The notes under the pieces were generated by a model. The model was not told the DNA's origin and ran no database searches. It worked only from the letters and a program-made list of their open reading frames with translations. Both the position numbers and the translations under genes were made by a program. Shown piece after piece: positions 11,213 through 23,246 of a DNA stretch of 64,000 nucleotides. Within the stretch, counting starts at the first letter, position 1. Each line of letters opens with the position of its first letter. Source of the stretch: Sclerotinia nivalis (taxonomy: Eukaryota > Ascomycota > Leotiomycetes > Helotiales > Sclerotiniaceae); contig JAPEIS010000004.1 in NCBI GenBank assembly GCA_029531795.1, positions 2,418,001 through 2,482,000 of the forward strand, written 5' to 3'.

Positions 11213-12393
11213 GGCAAAAGAAGGCGGACGCTCAATCCCATTGTTTTCACATCTTGCTGCCTAATGGTACAGTTCCATCTCTCTGAAGCCTCAAAATCAC
11301 AAATTTGGTCCATTGAAGGGTAAACACGAATTCTCCACGCTTCGAGATGCATTTTATTGGAAATGGCGGCCAGCATTTGAGCGATGATATAGGAACAAGT
11401 TGCCCTGATCAGGTTTGAAAATAGATTTGCTTCTCTCCAACAATTTTGCGATACCCCAAAACTCATCGTTACGGTGCCCGATCGCCAATATGGTCAACCA
11501 AATACCAATTATTATTTCATATGGTTTCGAATCTACCAAGCTAGATGCCCCATTTCGGATCGAGCTTTCGTTCGTCAACGTTTTGTGTTATATGCCTTGC
11601 TTCGCATATAGGGCATTCTTCTCGGCTAGCGGAACAACAATCCTAGTATTATTATCGTCCGCCTCATTGAGGCTTGAGTTGCCCAAAAAAGCAAATACCC
11701 TTTTCGAACGTTCGCCCGCTGTGCTGTTTTGCAATAAGGCTCGAAGGTAGCCAGAAACCTAGCTCCGTTTTCGACATTACACAGTTCGAAAAAATGCTGA
11801 CATATTTCGTTAATGAGTCAAAACTCGAGAAGCTTTTGACTCTCGGTGAGTTCATTAAGTTAGACCCCGCCAACTAATTGTAGGGGGCTTTCTATTACCT
11901 TTCTATGCATATGTATTCAATCAAAGAACGATCCGGAGCCAGTCAAAGTTTTGCGGGGCAAGCTTTTAACATAGACACCGCAAGGCTATGAGACCTCATT
12001 GGTAAATAGTAAGCTATGTTGATATTAACCTCCATCTGATTTAACAGGTCAGAGGTGATGCATGTGAGTACTTTAGGACTTGCTAACTATGAAGAAACCA
12101 CTACCAAATATTGAGGATTGAGCAGCCGAAAGCTCTACTCTTAAGAAGCGATATCCTACCCTGAATATTTCGAAGGCGTCGAGTCAAGATATTTATATTT
12201 GTACTTTCAAGCATCAGCTTCTTTCCTTCCATACTTCTTTTATATCAACATTTCTTTCGTCCTGTTTACTTAACTATATCAATACTTGGTAAGTGAACTT
12301 TATTATTCACTGTCGATCTGCTATTTGTAATGCCCAATGAAGGTGATGTTGAACAGAAGATGATACCTTTCAAGTGAGGTCTAGACTAATGTC
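11213..12393. other. Intergenic, no gene supported
   Basis: Several short overlapping open frames occur on both strands (for example 11354-11578 minus and 11415-11750 plus), but none shows a family motif, intron signals or a consistent frame. The last 200 bp (CT-rich and TATATC-containing, about 12180-12300) looks like the promoter and leader of the zinc-finger gene. Confidence 0.45.
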
Positions 12394-13642
12394 ATGGAAA
12401 AGGGTACACAGAACCATTTCCAGAACAAACTTCAGTCTACCATGTATTCCCCCTTCTTCAAAGAAGACTTGAGGCCAAGAAAACGCCTTGGCCAGAATAT
12501 AATTTGGGCCCATCCAACTCCAGCGCCAGCTATAGGAGGGTTTGCGATGAGTCGAAATTATTCTGACCAAAGCTCGATCAGCACACAATCTAGATCTTCT
12601 GAGGACTTTTACTTGCCGATTTCCAGCAGTGCATCTATGTCTTTCGACTTGAACGCCTCCGATTCATCACAATATTATGACGATGGTTATAATCAAGGCT
12701 ATAACAACTACACAACAGCATCACACAGTCTTGAAAGAAGCTTGTCAAGCCATAGCAATTCTATGAAAGCGACACCATCCAGTCTTGGCTGGGCCCCCGA
12801 AAGTGAACTCCTAAGACTCTATAAATTCATCGTACCTAAGGGAAAAGAGCCATATCTAGAATTACTTCCGGGATATCAAATTTGTTACAATGTGCCACAA
12901 CAGGTGTATCTTGATCCACCTGGGTATGTTGATATACACCGAAAGATTTTGCTAATGCTAATACGTACATAGGAATCCTCAAAAGGGAGTTTATCCCTGT
13001 CAATTTCCAACCGGCTGCCCAGGAAAACAATTCCGTAGACCTGCGGATTTAGAACGTCATTACAGACACGTACATGCGGACGCAGATCAAAAGGGGAGTT
13101 TCCCATGCGATTACAAACCATGCACTCGATCCAAGGGTCCCTTCACACGAAAAGATCATTACAGAGACCACCTCAAAGATTTCCACAAAGAAGACATTGG
13201 GACGGCTAAACAACCCAAAGATGCAAAAGATCCCAAGACAATACAGGCTCTTCAACAAGCCTGGCTCGAGGAACGTCAAATTGATCCTAGATGGTGGAGA
13301 TGTAGACGTTGTCTTCAGAGAGTATATGTGGATACTCATGGTTATAAGTGTATGACATGTAATGAAGAATGCGCGAAAGAAAGAATCGAAGCTCGTGAAC
13401 AAAAGAAATATGAGATTGAAAGGGAGAGGGAGAGGGTGCAATATTCAGAACAGGATATGGCTATGACTTATGCGGCTCAGTGTACAAGTTGTAATGGGAG
13501 TATGTGGATTACGGATAATGTTTTTGGAGAGGGGAATTCAGTGCCCTGTCCGATTTGTATGCCGAGTGGAGAAATTGTCTATGAGGATGCGGAGTGGGAT
13601 GGAGATAATAGGTTTGATGCGAGCTATGAAGCTGCGTATTAG
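12394..13642 (+). CDS. C2H2 zinc-finger protein, putative transcription factor
   Basis: Two exons, 12394-12923 and 12973-13642, are joined by a 49-bp intron (GTATGT..ACATAG); 399 aa. The N-terminal third is S/Y/N-rich and probably disordered. Exon 2 encodes two C2H2 fingers (about residues 183-207 and 216-242): a CX5C..HX4H finger with FRRPADLERHYRHVH, then a finger ending FTRKDHYRDHLKDFH. A WWRCRRC..CMTCNEEC segment follows, then a charged helix rich in E/R/K, and a C-terminal treble-clef-like CTSC..CPIC pair. This arrangement occurs in poorly studied fungal C2H2 proteins; I give no specific function. The start is uncertain: in-frame ATGs at 12442 and 12547 (MSRNYSDQ) are also plausible, with 12547 beginning the serine-rich part. 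Confidence 0.85.
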
Positions 13643-14824
13643 CCGTTTCCTTAGGAGATGTGGGATATGATTTGATGATTCAATGTGTCATAAGGAGAGA
13701 GTAGTTACTCTTGAAAGCAAAAGATCCATTTTGTCAGGTGTATTAGGCATTGGAGTTGGGCGGCGGACCAAACTGGGTGGCGTTTGGTATAGATGATTGG
13801 TTTGGGGTTTGGCTTGGGATTGGTTTTCATGGTATATATATGAATTTTTTTTTTCGGTTCTTTTTCATCATTTTCTCTCCATTTTCTCTGTTCCCTTTGC
13901 TACTTACCGATAATTTCATTTGGATGTGGAGGTTTCCATTTCCAAATTTCCAACTTTTGGAAACGCGGATCGAATTGCCGCGCAAATATTCGAATGCAAT
14001 CAATATATCGACAGAATTGTTTTGTTTTGAATACTTATTCCTATATGTTAATTTTTCTTCTTCTTTTCTCTCTCTTTTCTCTTTTACCTTCTCTTTCTTT
14101 ATTAATCTTTTATTCTTATGATCATCTTATTATAATTTTCCTGCATTCTTTCATTTTCTCATTTCTCACTTCTCACTTCTCTTCTCTTCACTATCTTGTT
14201 CTTACGGCTACGGTATCGGCTTTTTTCCTCATTCTTATAGTGTTGGACAGACGGAATAGAAGTCTAAGAGGAGCAGAAGCAATATATTATGAAGTTTGGA
14301 CTATTTGGTTCTAGATCTGGTTTTGCGGTTGCGGTTGGAGTTGGAGTTGGAGTTATCTTTACGATTTGCATTGCACGTATGATATAGGAAGAGAATGGTG
14401 TTTTAGCAGGTAATGATATTTTTCTCCGGCATTTGAGCGGGGTGGGTTTGGGCATGGTGCTATTTATTTGGGTGTTTCTATTTTCTATTTTCTATTCCTG
14501 TTCCATTATTTTGCGATTCTGGATTTGGATTTATGGATTTATAGGAGAGTCATGAAAGGAGATAAATTCGGAGCACTAGAAATATAGATTGATTAGGTAT
14601 CTAGGAGGAAATCGATAAAGTAGGTAGCATTCAATATTATTCGCGGAATATCCCCACCAAATTTGAAAGTTTTATTGTATATCCTATCTCTGATTTATAA
14701 AGATTATGGGTGGAACTATGGTATCTAATAATTTCTCGCCAGACTGATAGTTTCTACGATATTATATATAATATATCTCATGAAGGCCAGCTCAAAGGAG
14801 ATTCTTTGATCGTGAGTGTAATAT
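13643..14824. other. Intergenic; last unique DNA before the transposon block
   Basis: This holds the 3' flank of the zinc-finger gene, then pyrimidine-rich low-complexity DNA (TTCTTTTCTC-type runs, about 14040-14190) and G-rich GGAGTTGGAGTT repeats (about 14320-14355). Open frames here are hydrophobic translations of T-rich DNA. From about 14560 the composition drifts to AT-rich. Confidence 0.5.
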
Positions 14825-14882
14825 TGTTAGAATATGTGATACACGCTAGTACTAGCTTCCGCACTAGTACTTCATCTCTTCA
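14825..14882 (+). mobile_element. Fragment of Copia-1-family LTR (first 58 bp)
   Basis: It begins TGTTAGAATATGTG and ends CTCTTCAAG, matching bases 1-58 or so of the 119-bp LTR at 16208-16326, with the shared core CTAGTACTAGCTTCCGCACT. It stops where LINE sequence starts, so an older LTR copy was probably split by the LINE insertion. The matching other half would lie beyond the right edge. Confidence 0.75.
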
Positions 14883-16207
14883 AGCCGGCCCGAACGGCTC
14901 GGCTCGACCCTAAACACCCCCTTCGAGTCCGAACCAAAAATATCCTAGCTAAAGTTGGTATCAGAACCGCCGAATCAAGGTTTTCAAGAATTATCCTAGC
15001 CCTTTCAAAAGCCGAATATGTTAATCTAATTGTATTTCTTTTTTGGAAGAATAAAGAACTATATATCATTTTGGAAACCAGGATCAATGGTTTCCTTGGT
15101 TGTTCGAAGGAATGAGTAGCTAAGGATTTCGAAAGGTTTATATTTATGATTCCTAAAAGTGATCTGCAAGTTTTCTTCGATAATTTGAAAAGCAAAACTT
15201 TGGATGGTGTTATAGGAGATGGATTAGTGATTTATCAATACAATTTGCAAATGGATCGATAGGTTTTCTTATTAGGCTATAATATTGAAGTTTTCGATAT
15301 TGAAGTAATTGTAGTTTTGAAAGATGCTCAGACAGCAATTCAACTATTCTCAATTAGATTTGCTACAGATCTTTGGGTTTTCTTGGATAATCTGAAGATT
15401 GTTATATATTTAAATTCTTATTCGATTGGATCCTTTCAATCTGTATTCGAAGAATTCTATAAGTTAGTTATAGTTTGGCCCCTCAAATCTCATTTACTAT
15501 ATACCCGTCTTAATTCAATTCGAATTCGATAAGTTCTTAAATATCTAGATATCCCTGGAAACAAAACAATGAATAAAACAGCTAAAAAAGAAACAATATT
15601 CCTATCCTTATCTAATCCTATTTACATTCTTGCCTTTTTGAAAAGGATTACTAAATCGAATATCAAATTAGCAAAATTAAGGTTATAAACAATTACAGTA
15701 CTATTAAACTACAATAATCTTTTTATAATTTATAGCAATCAATCGATTATACTTTCTTTTGAACGAATAATATTAGAATACATTCTAGTAATTAAATCTC
15801 AATATAACGATTTCGCAATATATTATAATCGATTCAATTATAAAGACCTCTATATCTTATATTTATATAGAAAAAGAAAATTCTTTCTACATTTTTATTT
15901 TTATAAAATTAGAAACACTCAAAAAACCTTTTCGAAGTTATTATTATCTGAAACTATCCTTTATCTCTTGGGAAGTATAAAAGGAATAACGAAACTAATA
16001 GCTTGACTCAAATCTACAAGATTCTATCAAAATATATATCCTCGATTCTTTATACAATTTATAAATTGAAAAATTGCTTTGATTTTATTTTATTTTATTT
16101 TATTTTATTTTATTTTATTTTATTTTATTTTATTTTATTTTATTTTATTTTATTTTATTTTATTTTATTTTATTTTATTTTATTTTAGAGTTTTCTTTGG
16201 ATAAAGT
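14883..16207 (+). mobile_element. LINE copy a, 5'-truncated, left part (hosts Copia-1)
   Basis: This segment matches the C-terminal part of LINE ORF2 and its 3' UTR as seen at 41850-43110. It contains the RNase H remnant around IRIR..LNIP (about 15510-15560) and the ATTTT tract of the 3' UTR. It is heavily RIP-mutated with many stops. It breaks at ATAAAGT, and the LINE resumes at 59629 with the same AAAGT, so Copia-1 sits inside it. Confidence 0.85.
16079..16186 (+). repeat. (TTTTA)n microsatellite in LINE 3' UTR
   Basis: About 21 near-perfect pentanucleotide units. The other LINE copies have short, interrupted ATTTT tracts at the same place (43050-43095; 17845-17875 on the other strand), so this tract expanded in this copy. 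Confidence 0.95.
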
Positions 16208-16326
16208 TGTTAGAACACGTGATGCGCGCTAGTACTAGCTTCCGCACTAGCACTATATCTCTTCAAGCTGTACTATAGAATATTAGTTACACATATAATA
16301 ATATATACTTGATTACCCTTTCAACA
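16208..16326 (+). repeat. Copia-1 5' LTR
   Basis: 119 bp running TGTTAGAACACGTG to CCTTTCAACA. It is the same length as, and collinear with, the 3' LTR at 59510-59628; differences are mostly C/T and G/A. This copy is the less mutated and keeps GC-rich stretches such as GATGCGCGCTAG. Confidence 0.9.
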
Positions 16327-16340
16327 GATTATAAGCTCTG
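16327..16340 (+). promoter_or_regulatory. Copia-1 primer-binding site (probable, half-tRNA type)
   Basis: GATTATAAGCTCTG directly follows the 5' LTR. It reads as a RIP-altered GGTTATGAGCCCTG, complementary to the anticodon arm of initiator tRNA-Met, the primer used by Drosophila copia and yeast Ty5. This is inferred from similarity, not proved. Confidence 0.5.
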
Positions 16341-16344
16341 TATA

Positions 16345-16507
16345 TGTTACGGGTTCATCTCCCTTCACCTGCACGTGATCATGCGTGCCTTAGGCACACA
16401 TGCATACACTCACTTCTATATAGTCAGGTCACCTCCTTGACCTTCTTCTCCTCCTCGTAGTACAACAATAGATCAAACCTACACATACCTTTTCCCTTAC
16501 CGTGATA
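16345..16507 (+). mobile_element. Solo LTR of Gypsy B family
   Basis: 163 bp, TGTTACGGGTTC to CCGTGATA, matching the Gypsy B LTRs (34796-34958 and 41387-41549) in reverse complement. It is flanked by GTATA (16340-16344 and 16508-16512), so it is a real insertion later reduced to one LTR, or a non-autonomous copy. It lies in the Copia-1 leader between primer site and gag, and contains the hairpin arms GTGCC..GGCAC. Confidence 0.93.
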
Positions 16508-16597
16508 GTATAGATGTATATATAGAGACTTGCTTACTACAATACAATATCATATCATATTCTTCTTCAGAATGTATTATTTATACAAAAATCAACA

Positions 16598-17360
16598 ATG
16601 GCACCTTTCAATCCAACCTTTGAATTTGTCACGGTCTTTACGAAATAAAACAATATCATTGTTTTCAACAGAAATAATTGAAGCGAATTCAAGGAATCCT
16701 GTTTGCTTGCACTTGGTGCAATTGAAGCTATCGATATTATCAACAATATCGAAAATCAATCAGATCCTTTCGATCTAGATTATTCCGATACTTTATTTCA
16801 TAATTACAAAAAAAGAAGAGGGTATACAATTGTTATACTCAACTTTAGAATAAATGTAATCTATCGTTCAAGCCTTATTAAGCATATTGATAATCTCGAT
16901 GTTGTTCCTATATAAGAAACTCTCAAATCATACAACAATAGCATTTACTCTTATTTCGTTGCTGAAGTTTGTTATCAATTTCTATTCGAAACTTTTGATC
17001 TCAAAACTCAAATTCTTCGAAACTTTGTCGAATGTTTTCTTCATTATCAACGATAAATTTCCAACAGTATACAATTAATCAATTATAAAGAGATTCATAC
17101 TCAATTCATAAATAAGATTCCCGAAACAGAAAGTTGGCAAATAACAAAGATGTTTGTCTTTAATACCGATTAGAATCTTTAATAAGCAATAATGATTTTC
17201 AATACTTGTGAAAAACCAATTATTGTTACAGCAGTTTATATTGATAATAATCATTCTAATACAAAAGGAAATAATCGAAATCGAAAAAAACGAAATGTTT
17301 TTCGAAATGGTAGAGGTAGGAGCGGTAGTCAAGGATATAGTGGAAACGATCGCAGCAAAC
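16598..17360 (+). pseudogene. Copia-1 gag, N-terminal part
   Basis: It starts at an ATG in the context CAACAATGGC. The frame reads like a Copia Gag, with SEFKESCLLALGAIEAI near residue 30 and a basic Arg/Gly-rich stretch (NRNRKKRNVFRNGRGRSG) before the nucleic-acid-binding end. Internal stops TAA, TGA and TAG fit Gln and Trp codons changed by RIP. At 17360 it is cut by Gypsy D; the same frame resumes exactly at 47665 and runs into a zinc-knuckle remnant (YKYNHYQKDC, with Cys to Tyr changes). Confidence 0.85.
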
Positions 17361-17447
17361 TGTTACGATCACGGATCTTACAGTAACCGATCATGTGAAT
17401 ACACATTATGATTTGATCGGATTAATATGAGATTAAGGTGGTCGTAG
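17361..17447 (+). repeat. Gypsy D 5' LTR remnant (first 87 bp)
   Basis: Starts TGTTACGATCACGG and matches the first part of the D 3' LTR (47166 onward). It stops at GTGGTCGTAG, where the LINE 3' tail begins. The reverse-oriented D LTR is interrupted at the same position (43491). Confidence 0.85.
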
Positions 17448-17482
17448 TGTGTGTATGTGTATGATATTTTTCGTCCGAGGCT

Positions 17483-17518
17483 CTGTGCGAAGCACAGGCC
17501 TCAAATTCCCAATTGGGA
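17483..17518 (-). other. Stem-loop and palindrome near LINE 3' end
   Basis: CTGTGC-GAA-GCACAG (17483-17497) forms a 6-bp hairpin and TCCCAATTGGGA (17507-17518) is a perfect palindrome. They lie 35-70 bp inside the LINE 3' terminus. The palindrome core is kept in LINE copy c (around 43420); the hairpin is degraded there. Known LINEs use 3' stem-loops for RT recognition; that role here is inferred. Confidence 0.55.
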
Positions 17519-20500
17519 CAAAGGACGCCAGGGGAGGAAGGCCTCTGGGTTTCTAACTAGCTAATCTAAATTTACTAGTATTATATATACTAAATGCTTC
17601 AGTAGGGTTTATATGATTGCCGTTGCATATTGAATTAATCCTTTGGGTAGATATTTCAATTGTCCTTTACAATACAATTAGATCCCTCGATTTCTGATCT
17701 TCTCTTCTTCGTTATTGCAATCGAGCTTTTTAATATGATTTTGTTAATATAAAGATTTTTTTTTTTTTTTTTTTTTTTTTTGAGTTTATACAAACTCAAT
17801 CTTTCCGAACCAAAACCCAACACCTTATACAAAGAAAATCCAAAAATAATATAAAATAAAAATAAAAATAAAAATCAAAGCAATCCTTCAATCAATAAAT
17901 TGTATAGGGAATCGAGGATATATATCCTAATAGAATTTTGTAGATTTGAGCCAAATTGCTAGTTTCGCTGTTTCTTCTATGCTTTCCAAAAGATAGAGGA
18001 TGGTTTCAGATGGTGGTAACTTTGAAAGGGTTTTTTGAGTATTTCCAATTTTACAAAAGTAAAAATGAAAAGGGGATTTTCTTTTCCTATATGAGTATAG
18101 CATATAAGCATCTTTGTGATTGAAACAATCGTGATATGCTACGAAATCGCTGTATTGAAATCTGATTGTTAGGATATATCCTAGTATCGTTTGATCAAAA
18201 GAAAGCATAATCGATTTGTTATTATAAATTATAAAAAGATCATTGTAGTTTTGTAATATTATAATTGTTCATAATTTAGTTTTTGCTGATTTGGTATTTG
18301 TTTTAATGATTCTTTTCAAGGAGGCGAGAGTGCAGATAAGATTAGATGGGGATGGGAGTGCTGTTCTCTTTTTAGTTGTTTTATCTGCTGCTTTGTTTCC
18401 GGGGATATCTAGGTGCTTAGGAATCCATCGAATTCGAATTGAATTAGGGCGAGTATGTGGCAAACGGGGTTTGAAAAGTCAAGCTGTAACTAGTTCGCAG
18501 AATTCTTCAAATATAGATTGAGAGGATCTAGTGGAATAAGAGCCTAATCGTATAGCAACCTTTAGATTATTCAAGAAAACCTAGAGGTCTGTAGTGAATT
18601 TAGTTGAGGGTAGCTATATTATTGTTTGAGCACTTTTCAAAGCTACAGCTGCTTTGGTATCAAAGATTTCAGTATTACAGCCTAGTGAGAAAGCCTATCG
18701 ATCCATTTGCAAATTGTATTGATAAATCATTGATCTATTTCCTGTAGTATCATCTAGAGCTTCGCTTTTCGAACTATCGGAGAAGACTTGCAAATCACTT
18801 TTTGGAATTGTAGATATAAACCTTTCGAAATTCTTAGTTGTTTGTTTCTTCGAACGATCGAAAGGGCTATCGATCCGGGTTTCTGTAATAATATACAATT
18901 CTTTGTTCTTTCAAGGGGGAAGAACAATTGGATTGATATATTCAGCTTTTGGAAGAGCTAGGATAATTTTTGAGAACCTTGATTCAACAGTTCTAGTCCC
19001 AGCTTTAGCTAGGATATTTTTGGTTCGAATTCGAAGGGGATGTTTAGGATCTAGCTGAGCTGTTTGGGCAGTGAATTTTTGGAATATCAAATTTAGTTCA
19101 ATTTTAGGAGGTATCAGATTTGATTTCTTGTATAGAATAGCAATATTAATTGTATAGAATATAGAAAGGATTGTTCGAACGCTAACTAATACAATCTTAT
19201 TCAAAAGCTTCAAATATTTATCTATTTGATTCGAGATTGTAAAGTTTAGGCTTCGTTTTCTAGTTTGGCCAGGCCATCAGGTTTTGGCTACAAAGTAGTA
19301 TTTCTTCAGAACATAGATTGTAATTGCTTTTTGAAGTAAAATTGATAGAATGCTTTGGGTTATTCTTTCAAGCGAACGCAATGCATTCGCAATTGTGAGA
19401 GTCTTAACTGAAAGGATCTGGATATAAGGTTTGAAATTCAGTTCTTTATCGAAATAAACCCCCAACCATCTTAATAGATTTGGTTTCTTCATTATTGAAA
19501 GATTTTCTGTATAGATAATAGGGCTTTCGATATCTTTCTTGGAACTTCTAAAGAAATAAATCAATTCAAATTTCATAAAATCGAAAATGATTCCTTCAGA
19601 TTTGTTTCAATTCAAAGTTTTTAGTATTTCGAATTATAATTGATTACAATTAGATTGTAAGCTTGAAGAAAAAGCTATTAATGTAATATCGTCTGTATAT
19701 TCAAATTTTCGAGTAGGATTGTTTAATCAAAATAAAGGAGTTATATAAAGTATAAAAAGGATAGGTGAAATTGAAGAGCTTTGTGGCAAATCATATCCAA
19801 TATTAGTATTGGGCTCTGTTTCGTCATCAAGTCGAATACGAATTGATCGATTTGTAGAGAACGATTGTATCTATCGAACTAGGTTATTAGGCTATTCTTG
19901 TTCCCTGAGTCGGCAAACCAAATGTTTTGGGAGAACAGTATCAAAAGCATCTTTGATATTCATAGTTAATAAGGTAGCTTTAGAATTTGAATTTAAAATC
20001 ATTTCCAAATCATATATAAGGTAAGTTGTAAGATCGATTGATGAATGTAGGGGAAGTATTCCGAACTATTGTTTAGCTAATACTTTGAGAGTTATAGCAA
20101 TCCAGGATATCTTCTTTGCAATCAAATATTCGAAATTTTTTTTTAATATTGAGAGCAGGGCTATTGGTCTATAGGATCTAGGATTTGTACGATCTGATTT
20201 GTTCGGTTTCGGAATGATGGTTACAATCGCTGATCGGAAACATTTAGAGTGGTAATCTATTTCGAGGTATTTTTGAAAGAGTTGTAAGATATATAGTTCG
20301 ATCAATAGTTATGCTAATTATAGGATTTTGGTAGGGATCTTGTTTATTTCTGGAGCTATATTATCTATACGAAGGATAGCAGTTTGAATATCCTGAATTG
20401 TGATAGTAGGAAAGGTAATTGAACGAATGGAAATTGAAGGCGAATCAAATGGGATATCGTTAATTTCAGCTGTATTAATCAGTAGATTATTGATGAGTAG

Positions 20501-22655
20501 ATCTCTTTTAGTTTGAATTGTTATAGTAAGAGAATGATTTAAAGGATCTATTAAAGGAGGAATTCGATATATTTCAATTGATTGATACTATTTTGTTATT
20601 TTAAAGATATCTTTTATTTCCTTGACTAAATTAAGTTTAGAAAGTCAAAATTCCTTTTTCGCTTTTTTGATAACCTTTCGAAGATTTTGTTTTGATTCTG
20701 AAGAATTGTTTGTTTGGTTTTCTTGAACAACTATCCGACAGGTTTTGTTCTATCATGGTTGATCTGTATTTCGGCCGAGTGATCTTTGAACTGATCCTAT
20801 ATATATTGATTGTAGAGTTTGAGTGATATCTAAAGTTAATTTATCAAGATCTGTGATTGTGTTTAGAATTAGTAAATCTAGATTCAATAGATTCTTTGTT
20901 AATAAAATAGAGAAGAGTTTTTTATCTAATGTATTGATTCGGAATCTTTAAATCGGGTCCTGAAATCTTGTATTCCAATTCAAAGTTGTCAATAAAGATC
21001 GATGATCGAAAATTGTATCCAAATGTAGTACAGAAGTTGTATTGGCTGTATATAATCCTGAAAGAAAAGTTAGATCGAGAATGTTGCCCAAATTGTAAAT
21101 AGATTTATTGATTATAAAAAGAAAATTGAAAGAATTTGTATCTAACCAAATTATAAAAGATTCTGTAGAATTTGAATGTAAAGAACAAAAGGGATTCCAT
21201 TTCGAATGATGAAGGTTTAGATCCCTTGTAAGAAGTATAGAATTTAAAATATTCGAAGGTAAATCAAAGAAAGTTTGTATTGTTTGATTTTCATTTATAT
21301 AATCTTTAGGAGTATTATAAATATTAATGATTGTAAAAATAGAATTAGTTAAAGATTGAATTTGTAAAAATAATAAATCCCGGGAGGATATAGACCAAAG
21401 CTGATTAACTCGAATGCCTGTATTTTTTTGGGTATAAGATATTATACAAGGTTGGGTTTCTTAGTTGTTGAATAATGTGAAAGTTTTATAAGCAGGATAG
21501 GATTTAATGATTCGATATAAGATATCTGAGAATGTATAAGGTTCTTGAATCAGAATTATATCAATACAAGAATCATTGGCTAAAGAAAATGCTAATTCGT
21601 ATAAAGTAGCGTTTTTGGTTATATTAGTTTGTAAAATGATTAATGATTTAGAAGATAATCTAGAATTATATATTAAAAGGAATCAGAAAAGGAAGAGCTT
21701 TTAATATAATGAAATGATTAAAAAGATTAAAAGAGAATGGTATCAATAAAGATAATATTGAAAAAATTCGGATTGGAGTTGAAGGAGTAATAGGTTCTTT
21801 TATAGGGGAATCGGTTTTTGGGGTTTGAAAGCATTTTATATTAGTATAAGTTCTAGCCCTAGCTTCTTTTGAGGTTTTCTAGATAATTTGTTTTTCCGAT
21901 TTGCTTTTGGGGTTTTTGTTAGTAAAACAAAGGGAACAATATAGATCGTCTATAAAATAAAAGCCTTTACAATATAAGCACTTTGTTAAACAAATATAAA
22001 TTGTATTGTATCGAATTGAATAATTCTTTTTTGTATATTTGATTGTATTATAAATTCGGTATCTTTCTAGACAAAAGTAAATTTGAGTATTGTGTTATTG
22101 AAAGTATCAAATATATTGGATTATTTTGGATTTGAAGACGATTTGGAAAATGTTAATTGTAATTTCTAAAATCCGAAGGTTCTTGGGAAGGACTGTATAT
22201 TGCAAAACTGGAAAACTCAAAAACCAAATAGAATTATACAATCCGGATTTTTTGCTTTGTGTAGATTCAATTGCTTGGATCGTTTGTTGTTCTGTATTAT
22301 CGTTGATGGTATCGAATATAATTTCCGATTCGATTGGGACGATGATCAATTGTTGTGAATCTTTTAGAGTTGTAATAATTCATAGAATATAATTCAATCG
22401 ATATGTAATCTATGATTGTTGTTGTTCGATTTTGCAGGTTTCGAATACTTTTTCGATTATATTTGAAAGGTTTTCTAAAGCTGTTAAGTTCGCTAGAGAA
22501 TTCGTATATAGTACAAATCCAGTATTTATTGTTTAAACTTTTTTCAAAAGTTTAGTATCGTTTCTTAATTGTTCTTTCAATATATTAAATACAACAAAAG
22601 AATTGACTTTTCGAATTGAATGATCGAATTCAATTCGAACAAAAAGGTAAATATC

Positions 22656-22940
22656 TGTTAAGATCACATAGGCAAAGAATCAATTAGTCGTAAAACCGTA
22701 GCCAAACTTTTCATTACCCTTTCTAATCATGAATAAACTATTACTTTTAAGTTCAATCAATAAAGAGATATCAGAACGCTTATAGTTCGCTATCATTCCT
22801 GTCCTTTCATAAGCAATACAAAGAAGCTTGTTTACTAAACATTCCAAACTGATCGATGACATTCCTACGCTGATGATTCGAAATGAGAACGCCTTTGTTT
22901 AGGTTTCTTGTTTTGACGAAATTGTTGCGTGATTGTAACA
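22656..22940 (-). repeat. Gypsy A 3' LTR
   Basis: 285 bp, in plus-strand reading TGTTAAGATCACATAG to GATTGTAACA. It pairs with 29757-30040; differences are mainly transitions. Confidence 0.95.
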
Positions 22941-23246
22941 GAGCCTTTCTTTCAAGGTTTCGCTTCTAAGAAGTTTATTGGTTTTGAAGTCGTTTGTTGT
23001 TCTTAAATCATTTGCCAGATGCGAGATGCCGTTGGGCAACAATATAAATGTAGCATTTGGTTCTTTGTGTAACAAATAAATACAAACAAAATATAAACAA
23101 TAACAATGTATAGTTCGTTCTACTAGAGCATTATAAACTTTTCAATTCTTCATTTCAATTTCCTGCAATTCTCTTGTTGATATTGTGATAATACTATCAA
23201 ATTCCTGAATACTTTCAATATATTTTATCAAGTCTTCGAATTAGCA

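Noticed and set aside
11167..11877. Overlapping 60-110-aa ORFs on both strands
   Set aside because: No conserved motif, no splice support and mutually exclusive frames; not enough to call a gene.
13750..14314. Hydrophobic ORFs resembling membrane proteins
   Set aside because: They are produced by pyrimidine-rich low-complexity DNA (TTTTC/TCTT runs) and have no family motif.
16003..16188. A protein of repeated Phe-Ile-Leu-Phe-Tyr
   Set aside because: Translation of the (TTTTA)n microsatellite.
14825..16267. A 60-bp target-site duplication flanking the truncated LINE
   Set aside because: The right-hand 60 bp is the start of the Copia-1 5' LTR. Copia-1 has its own TSD (AAAGT) and the LINE continues at 59629.
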